21,813 nt of DNA from Hepatocystis sp. ex Piliocolobus tephrosceles (taxonomy: Eukaryota; Apicomplexa; Aconoidasida; Haemosporida; Plasmodiidae), in NCBI GenBank assembly GCA_902459845.2, contig CABPSV020000232.1:1-21813 (forward strand), in the 5' to 3' direction. Below the pieces are notes generated by a model. That model searched no databases, had not been told where the DNA came from, and saw only the letters and a list, made by a program, of their open reading frames with translations. Shown one piece after another: positions 1 to 7,400 of the stretch (positions within the stretch are counted from its first letter, which is position 1; the number at the start of each line of letters is the position of its first letter). Both the position numbers and the translations under genes were made by a program.

Positions 1-216
1 TATATACGTTTTTATATATACGTTTTTATATATACGTTTTTATATATGCGTTTTTATATATACGCTTGTATATATACATTTGTATATATACGCTTGTATA
101 TATACGTTTTTATATATACGCTTGTATATATACGTTTTTATATATACGCTTGTATATATACGTTTTTATATATACGCTTGTATATATACGTTTTTATATA
201 TACGCTTGTATATATG
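1..216. repeat. 14-bp AT-rich tandem array (minisatellite), truncated by window start
   Basis: The unit is tatatacgttttta, repeated with a constant 14-bp period from base 1 to about 216, roughly 15 copies. From about base 60 two unit types alternate, one with cgcttg and one with cgttttt, giving a 28-bp higher-order period. The array runs off the left edge. It gives open frames rich in Tyr, Ile and Val on the + strand, which I regard as artefacts of the repeat. Confidence 0.9.
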
Positions 217-468
217 TATGTATATATACACGCATGATACACACAATACATATTGTATTTATAAATTTAATAAAAATAGAAGGAATTGCATTAAAACAGT
301 TTAATATACCTCGAAATGTGCACTTTAGTATCTATAAAGGTGTAATATATATATATATACATATGCGGCCAATACAATAACCACAAGGACTATCTATCAC
401 AAGTGTTCCAATTACACTGTCATTTTTTTTTTTTCCCTTTTTCTTTTCTTTTTTTTTTTTTTTGCAAT
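217..468 (+). promoter_or_regulatory. Upstream/5' UTR region of the PP2A scaffold gene
   Basis: AT-rich DNA with a short (AT)n run at about 347-358 and a pyrimidine tract (T with a few C) from 422 to 463 that ends six bases before the start codon at 469. No TATA-like or initiator motif can be singled out against this background, so this is called upstream DNA from position only. The frame is open through the pyrimidine tract back to about 403, but with no upstream ATG. Confidence 0.4.
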
Positions 469-3384
469 ATGCAAAACGAAAAAGCACAAGAAATTATTGA
501 CGGCATTCAATCGATCGATAGTCAAACGCGGTTAAAGTACATGAAGGAGCTGAGGGTTTTATGCGAAATAATAGGTCCAGATAGAACGAAAGAAGAACTG
601 ATTGAATTTTTGTATAACATTGTAGAAGATGATTCAAGCGTTTTAACAGAGTTATCAAATAATTTATTATTTTTATCGACATTTATAAAAAGCGTGGACA
701 AATGTTTTTTTTTGTGTGATTTAATATTAAATTATATTATAGCATATGAAAAAGAAATAAGTACAAATGGTTATAATGCATTTAAAAATTATATTAAAAG
801 ATGTAATAACACAACATTAATAGATATAGTATACCCTCGAATGGTAAATTTAGCAAAAAGTGATAGTGATAATTATCGTATTGGAGTTAGTAAGATTATT
901 CCTATTGTTATAGAAAAATGTATTTATAAAAATCAAACACAATATGTAAAAAAATTGAGTGCTTTGTTTATAGAATTATGTCAGGACGAAAGTATATTAG
1001 TAAAAAAAGCGTGTTGTGATTGTTTTTGCGTTTTTTTTAATGTCCTAAAAGAATACAAAAAGTTTGAAACAGAATCAGATATTCTTATGTCAATTCCAAA
1101 TGCACATGAAACGCATAGAAGAAACGGGTTGACAAATGTGTTTGATACATCATATAGTTATAAGAATAAAATGGAGGATATAACAAAAAGGAGCGAATTA
1201 GATATGCATAGGGATAACAATAGTCGTAACAATGGTACCTCTATTAAAGCACATGACTTAGTAGAAAAGAGAGAATCAGACGTTATAATAATAAATGGCA
1301 ACAAATCGGTAATAAGTGAAGTGACATCTTTAATGGAAACGGAAAAAAAAAAAAAAAAAAAAAAAAAAGGAGAAATCAAAGCAGACACTGATGAAGAAAG
1401 TGATGATGAATATGATGACGAATGTGATGACGAATGTGATGACGAATGTAATGACGAATGTGATGAAGCAAGTGATGACGAATGTGATAACGAATGCAAG
1501 GACAAATGCAAGGACAAATGCAAGGACAAATGCAAGGACAAATGCAAGGACGAATGCAAGGAAGAAAAAGAAAATAACACACATACATATGCGTGCATAC
1601 GTAGAGGTCCATGTCTAAATAAGATACAAAAAAAGAAAGAGCAAGAGAAAGAGAAAGACGACAACGCATTCACAAGAAGAAAAAAAGAAAAAAAGAAAAA
1701 ATTGTATTGGATACAAAATACATGGAACAAGGTACAAGAGATATATCGTAGTTATTTTTACGCAATTAACGGATTAGATGAAGTTCAAATTAGTGCTATA
1801 TCAATATTGCATGATGTGCTAAGTATTGATAATAATTTCATAGTAGATATAGAAAATATATTAATAAATATATGTAATGATGACAGTTGGAGGGTAAGAG
1901 CTATATTATCGAACACTATACATAAAATAATAAAATATATAAAAGAAGAAAAAGTTGCTATGATAGTATTATTATTACTAAAAGATTTAAATATTCAAGT
2001 ACGTAGTATAGCTTTAAATAATTTAGTAAATATATTAACACAAACGAAGACAATAAATTTCAATATTATTTATGCTATATTTGATGATTTAAAAAGAGAC
2101 ATAGATAGTAATAATATACATTTAAAAATATCAGTATGTAAGTTAATATGTTTATTACCTGATATATTAGATAAAAATAGTTCAATTGATTATGTTTTAC
2201 CTTTATTTTTACTTTTTATACGAACAGAAGAAAGCACTTTGAAAGCTGATTTATTTGTATGTTTACATAAAATATCTAAATACATGTCTTACTTTGATAT
2301 GAAACAAATTATTATTCCGTTAAGTCAAGAAATCGTTAAAAATAAGAACTGGAGATTAAGATATTTTTTATTTTATTATTTAAAATTTTTTGATCATTTT
2401 TTTTTTTACCAAAATGATGAAAATGTCGCTTCCAACTATGCTAATTTTTGGATGCTTATAAATACTGGAGCAAAAGATACAACATATTCAGTAAGGTTAA
2501 GCGTGGTTGAAACTTTAGAATTTTTAATAAAAAAAAAAGGTTTTTCATTTTTTGAAAAGAGCATTACTTATTTATTAAACGAGTTAAAAGAATCCAAACA
2601 TTACTTGCATAAAATTACCTGTTTACAATATATCGCTAAATTAGTGTTGTACTTTCCTTTACATTATATTCAAAATAGTATTATTAGCATATTAGAAGAA
2701 TTAAGTTGGGACAAAATAAGTAACATAAGATATAATGTAGTTAAAACATTATATTATATTAAAAAATATATTAATTATGTTTTATCTGTGATAACGAGTA
2801 ATACGTATGATGAATTAATTGGTAAGGTTTCGCGTATGATAGAACAGTCACGCATTGCAGAGCAATTACGAGTGACAGATCAGTCAGGATCGATACATAA
2901 AATTAAGAATGAATATAAAGATGATTCCTATTATGACAAGCGCGAAAGAGAACATAATGATCGTTTGGTTAATGTGGTGAGTACTAATAATGATGGCGTT
3001 TTTAATAAAATAAATACAAGTAATATCTATAGTAAAAATGTTCTTGTCAACAATAATGCAGATTACTTTCAAGTATTAGAAAATGAATATAATTTATTAC
3101 AATTTCAAGTGAACAAATCAGACAATGACAATGATGAGAATACATTTTTAATTTATTCAGCGTCGATTTGTTCTTTAACATTTTATGATAATATGATAAA
3201 TAACGCTACAAATAAAAACAGCTGTGATCACATTCTTAACTTCATATCAAAAAAATTAAGTTCATTACGAACAGATGTTGATACTGATGTTGCTAAAGCT
3301 TCTAGTTCGCTGGTAAATAATGATTTTTTTTCCTACGTAAGTTCAGTCAATACTTTTAACAGGGTTTGTAAAATCATAAAATGA
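469..3384 (+). CDS. Serine/threonine protein phosphatase 2A, 65-kDa scaffold (A/PR65) subunit, HEAT-repeat protein
   Basis: Single-exon gene, 971 residues from the ATG at 469; the frame is open further upstream but only through a T-rich tract without an ATG. The family scaffold holds the catalytic C and regulatory B subunits of PP2A on a horseshoe of 15 HEAT repeats. HEAT repeats are visible at about residues 1-195, 412-780 and more weakly to the end. PR65-like signatures include NDDSWRVR (470-477), NKNWRLR (625-631), a following FWMLINTGAKD stretch, and YLHKITCLQYIAKL. The N-terminal repeat (SQTRLKYMKELRVL, then GPDRTKEEL) also fits PR65. The usual length is about 590 residues. The excess comes from an insert at about 197-411, with a lysine run and charged Cys repeats, and a polar insert at about 785-865. 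The gene is convergent with the ApiAP2 gene downstream. The family call is firm; how the inserts affect assembly is unknown. Confidence 0.88.
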   Translation: MQNEKAQEIIDGIQSIDSQTRLKYMKELRVLCEIIGPDRTKEELIEFLYNIVEDDSSVLTELSNNLLFLSTFIKSVDKCFFLCDLILNYIIAYEKEISTNGYNAFKNYIKRCNNTTLIDIVYPRMVNLAKSDSDNYRIGVSKIIPIVIEKCIYKNQTQYVKKLSALFIELCQDESILVKKACCDCFCVFFNVLKEYKKFETESDILMSIPNAHETHRRNGLTNVFDTSYSYKNKMEDITKRSELDMHRDNNSRNNGTSIKAHDLVEKRESDVIIINGNKSVISEVTSLMETEKKKKKKKKGEIKADTDEESDDEYDDECDDECDDECNDECDEASDDECDNECKDKCKDKCKDKCKDKCKDECKEEKENNTHTYACIRRGPCLNKIQKKKEQEKEKDDNAFTRRKKEKKKKLYWIQNTWNKVQEIYRSYFYAINGLDEVQISAISILHDVLSIDNNFIVDIENILINICNDDSWRVRAILSNTIHKIIKYIKEEKVAMIVLLLLKDLNIQVRSIALNNLVNILTQTKTINFNIIYAIFDDLKRDIDSNNIHLKISVCKLICLLPDILDKNSSIDYVLPLFLLFIRTEESTLKADLFVCLHKISKYMSYFDMKQIIIPLSQEIVKNKNWRLRYFLFYYLKFFDHFFFYQNDENVASNYANFWMLINTGAKDTTYSVRLSVVETLEFLIKKKGFSFFEKSITYLLNELKESKHYLHKITCLQYIAKLVLYFPLHYIQNSIISILEELSWDKISNIRYNVVKTLYYIKKYINYVLSVITSNTYDELIGKVSRMIEQSRIAEQLRVTDQSGSIHKIKNEYKDDSYYDKREREHNDRLVNVVSTNNDGVFNKINTSNIYSKNVLVNNNADYFQVLENEYNLLQFQVNKSDNDNDENTFLIYSASICSLTFYDNMINNATNKNSCDHILNFISKKLSSLRTDVDTDVAKASSSLVNNDFFSYVSSVNTFNRVCKIIK
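1390..1557 (+). repeat. 12-bp coding repeat encoding four-residue DDEC / KDKC units
   Basis: Fourteen consecutive four-residue units within the first insert of the PP2A scaffold (residues 308-363). The first units read DEES, DDEY and DDEC, the last five KDKC or KDEC. Cys sits at every fourth residue from 319 to 363, with Ser once at 335, giving 11 Cys. An uninterrupted adenine run encoding lysines lies just before (about 1344-1367). The DNA unit is gatgacgaatgt in the first half and aaggacaaatgc in the second. Confidence 0.92.
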
Positions 3385-3423
3385 TTCATGTAGTAGTGAT
3401 TTGTAGCTTGTATGTATGTATTA

Positions 3424-3456
3424 TGTATGTATGTACGGGGTACGTACATATGTATA
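3424..3456 (+). other. Stem-loop candidate in the 3' UTR of the PP2A scaffold gene
   Basis: TATGTAC at 3430-3436 pairs perfectly with GTACATA at 3444-3450, around the loop GGGGTAC. As RNA the stem can extend outward to 3424/3456 with three G-U pairs, for 13 pairs in total. It lies 40-72 bases after the stop codon. The loop is G-rich in an otherwise AT-only neighbourhood. A role in transcript stability or processing is only inference. Confidence 0.45.
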
Positions 3457-3810
3457 ACACATTTGCTCTTTTTTTTTTTTTTTTTTTTTCTGCACAAACT
3501 GCGTATATACACCAAATAAACCAATGTTTATCTAAACTCTTAAACTTAATTATGTCGTATTTATTTGTGTACACGTGTGAAAAGTTAATTGCTAATTAAT
3601 GTTAGCTTGACATATAACCAAAATGATGAAAGCAAATAACGAAAAAAAAAACAAAAAAACATAAAATTAAAAAAAAGAAAAAAAAAGCTAAAAAAAAATG
3701 AAAAAAAAAGCAAAAAAAAGCAAAAAAAAAGAAAAAAAAAGGTAAAAATAAAAAAAGAGAGGAAATGATAGCGGGTAAAACAATAGAAATAAAACGATAA
3801 GGTAAAACAA

Positions 3811-4017
3811 AAAATGAATAAAACAAAAAAAATGAATAAAACAAAAAAAATGAATAAAATAAAAAATGAATAAAATAAAAAATGAATAAAATAAAAAATG
3901 AATAAAATAAAAAATAAATAAAATAAAAAATAAATAAAATAAAAAATGAATAAAATAAAAAAAAAATGATAAAAACAAAAAAAATGAATAAAACAAAAAA
4001 AAATGAATAAAACAAAA
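3811..4017. repeat. A-rich minisatellite, about 16-17 bp unit
   Basis: Repeats of aatgaataaaataaaa and close variants (aaaacaaaaaaaatgaat), about 12 copies with small length changes in the A runs. The block is noncoding as far as I can see. It lies between the 3' ends of two convergent genes. Confidence 0.85.
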
Positions 4018-4219
4018 AGGGAATAGCGGTTAGGACTTTGTTTCTTTAAACATGTAAACGGAAAAGTGCACAAAGATACGTACGAAGGTGTGTGTATTTA
4101 TTAATGCTGTTGACACATGTATATATATATAAGGTAAAAATAAAAAGCGAATGTAAAAAAAGAAAGAAAAGTTAACATAGAGACAAGCGATATATAACTC
4201 GCTTGCACATATTTGCAAG

Positions 4220-4221
<2 letters not shown>

Positions 4222-4261
<40 letters not shown>
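4222..4261. repeat. (AT)n dinucleotide repeat
   Basis: Uninterrupted alternating AT for about 40 bp in the 3' flank of the ApiAP2 gene. Similar shorter runs occur at about 10718-10740, 11241-11264, 13253-13287, 13388-13410, 13962-13980, 15706-15723 and 21293-21318, all outside coding exons. Confidence 0.9.
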
Positions 4262-4265
<4 letters not shown>

Positions 4266-4442
4266 AGTATGTTTATGTATGAACATGACAAATATGTTAA
4301 ACTATTATTCCTATTTTATTTTTTTTTTATTTATATTTTGTCTGATACATACATAACACATGGTAACTTGCGCATTTTCTATGTCCTATTCTTTCATGTA
4401 TAATTTTTTTTGCCATGTCCTGTGTACACATACCGCTGTTAC

Positions 4443-7400
4443 TTAGGCCTCAAACAAAGCATACAGTAAAACGTTACAAATGTACACAGATTGGTTACTA
4501 GGTAAAGTTTTCTGTTTAATAACATTTTTAAATATAAAAAAATATGGCATTAAATCTATTAAACTTTTGCAATGATATACAAATTTAACATGTGCATAAA
4601 TTTTTTGATCATAGATTTTTCTAGATATAATAGATGGGGCCATTTGTATAGGAATACAGTTTAGTATATCTTTCAAAAGTAAAAGAATTGTTTGCTTAGC
4701 TAATGATATAATGTCAGTGTTTTTTTCCAAAGTATCTACATATGAATCTAATTTGATTAAATTATTTGTTTCTTCTTCAACATTTGATTCAAAATTAGTA
4801 TCTTTAATATTAGATAAACTATCTTTACCACTTTTTTTTTTTTTTAAAGTTGAGGTATTAATTTTTTTTTCTTTTTTTTTTCTAGTTTTATCATTCGTAT
4901 CTGTTAACTCTTTTATTTTGTTTATACATTTAATTTTACTAGTGTTTTCAGTTAAATCTTCTATTTTGTAATTTATATACGATTTGTTATTATCACAGTT
5001 GTAGTTTATATTATTGATATTTGTTTTATTGTTTATGTTATGTTCACCCGGTGTTAATGAAAAATTACTATGGTTTTTATTTTTATAAGAACTGCAATTA
5101 TGTCCATTTTCTGTCGTTTGTTGAATGTTTGGGTTTGTATGGTCACCATTTGTATGGTCATCATTTGTATGGTCATCATTTGTATGGTCACCATTTGTAT
5201 TCGCACTATTTGTATTCGCACTATTTGTATTCGCACTATTTGTATTTGCACTATTTGTATTCGCACTATTTACTTGATTGCCTTGATGGGTTTTGTTATT
5301 TTTTTCTTTTTTCTTTTTTTTTTTTATTATTTTTGTTTTTTTCTCGTCATTGTGAAAATTTTCTATAACTACCCCTTTTATGTTTTGTTTATATAATTGC
5401 ATATGGTTTGCATAGCTAGTGATATTGCTACTATTAATAGTTTGAATGGGATGCATATCGTTGTGTATATTATTTTCTACGGTATAGTTATAATTTGTTA
5501 CTTGTAAGCTATTTACACAAATGTTGTTTTCGTATGGGTAATTATTTTTTTCGTTTTTTATTTTTATACTAGGATTTTTTTTTTCGTAATTATTATATAA
5601 TATGTTAGGGTTCTTACTTAGCATTGTATTTTTATATGTATATACCTTTCCTTTTTTGTTACAATTTTTAGTAAACGCTTTTTTTTTTATATAACTTCTA
5701 TTTCTTGTAACATCACTATTTTTTTCAAAAGAATTAAAGTTGTCATAATTTACTTCGTAATTTCCTTTTTGTACATGACCTATTTTGGTATTATTATGAT
5801 GGAACGACTCGTGTTTGCATATATCGCCATTGTACATGTCGTCATTGTACATATCGCCATTGTACATGTCATCATCGTACCGGTTGCCATCGTACCTGTT
5901 GTTACAACAAACAAAATTTGAAATACGTTTTTCATTTTCAGTTGGATAAACATAGTTATAGTTCGTATTGTTTAGGTTAGTATCGTTATGGCTTACACCG
6001 TTACGGCTTACATCGTTATGGTATGCACAATTATAGTCTACATTACTATAAAAAGAATTTGGATCAGTAGTAGTGTTACCATTGTAATAAAGATTATTTT
6101 TTATATAACTATTTTGTATTAAGTTCATTAAGAAGTCGTAATTTTTTTCATTTAGGAAGTAATCTAAATATAGATGTTTATGTTCTATTGTTAGAATACA
6201 TGCATAAAAAAAACCATAAACTTTACAATCAAACTTTTTAAAATATAACAGTGTATTATTTTTTTTTTCAAGTATTTTAATAACCCATCTTTCTTTTTCT
6301 TTTTCATAAAAGATATATTCTTTTTGTAAATGTTTTAATTTTTCAATTATGCTTTCTGAAAACATAATACCTAATGTTTTGTACAATATGACTTGTGTTT
6401 TAAAATTAATACTATGCGCGTTTATGTTGTGTTCATTGTATACACCGTTAGTTTTGTTTATACTATCTGCAATATATGTACTTTGTGTACCATCTGTTTT
6501 TTCTATTATTTGAGTACTGTATGCATCAGTTGTACCACCTTTATCCATTTCTACGTCCTCTTTTTTGTTGCTATTATTGTTAAGGTTATTTTGTTCACTT
6601 GTATTAGTATCAAGTATATTATTATTTGTTGCGTTCCAAACGCCATCGTGATTTTTTTTAAAATTAAAGTCACTATTGCTTTGTGGTACATGTAAATTAC
6701 TTAACAAGATGTCACCACCATTTGTTGTATCAATTTTATTAAAACATTTTTCTTCAATATCTTCTTTTGTATTAGCTAAATCAGAGTTAATATTTTGAAG
6801 TGGTAAAGATGTGTCATAATTAATTATTTCTTTATGATCTAACAGTTTTAAAGTTAAGTTCAAATTTAGGTCTTTATTTTTTTGTGAATCAATATATAAA
6901 CTAGTATGTAAATTAACATTTGTACTATTACATGTTCCACTGATTGTGCTATCACTATCAACAACGGTACTTGCACAGGTACTTGCACAGATACTTGTGG
7001 TGGTACTTGCACAGGTATTTGCGATAGAACTATCATCTATGTTAACAGTATAATCGTTTTCTTTTTTTTTAAATTCACTTTTTAATGCTAATACTTTTTC
7101 GACATTTTCTTTGTAAAAATCATTTAAGTGGTCGTTATTCTCATTCAAATTAGTAACATTGCTTTGTTGTGCATCAATACAATTGTCATTGGAGGCGGCG
7201 GAGTCTAGTATCCTATTTTCAGTACATGTATAGTCATGGTTTAACACTTTTTGTTTTTCATTCTTGTTAACTTTATTTGATGTAAATGCGTTTATTGATA
7301 TAAAAAATATATGTTCTTCTTCACTTAAATTATTAAATATGTTATATTTACTTTTTGTATAATTATATTTATGTTCTAAAGCTAATTGTCTTGCTTCGTG

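Larger units (their letters stand above)
3385..4442. other. Intergenic region between convergent genes (3' flanks of PP2A-A and ApiAP2)
   Basis: About 1.06 kb with no credible gene. It holds a stem-loop candidate (3424-3456), a T tract (3471-3489), a strongly A-rich block (3640-4020) including a tandem repeat, and an (AT)n run (about 4222-4261). Long open frames on the - strand here consist almost only of Phe, Ile, Leu and Tyr and are read from poly-A DNA. Both flanking genes end here, so it should contain both polyadenylation sites, but none can be located by sequence. Confidence 0.8.

Noticed and set aside
46..380. Tyr/Ile/Val-rich + strand open frames in the first 400 bases
   Set aside because: They are translations of the 14-bp AT-rich repeat and overlap in several frames; no protein-like composition.
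403..468. N-terminal extension of the PP2A scaffold frame
   Set aside because: No ATG, and the peptide would be a Phe run from a pyrimidine tract; the ATG at 469 begins the conserved sequence.
1158..1730. Long - strand frames rich in Ser/His/Leu/Phe opposite the PP2A-A insert
   Set aside because: Shadow of the 12-bp coding repeat and lysine run on the other strand.
3585..4073. 162-codon - strand frame in the intergenic region
   Set aside because: Nearly all Phe, Leu, Ile, Tyr from an A-rich minisatellite; three overlapping frames are equally open.
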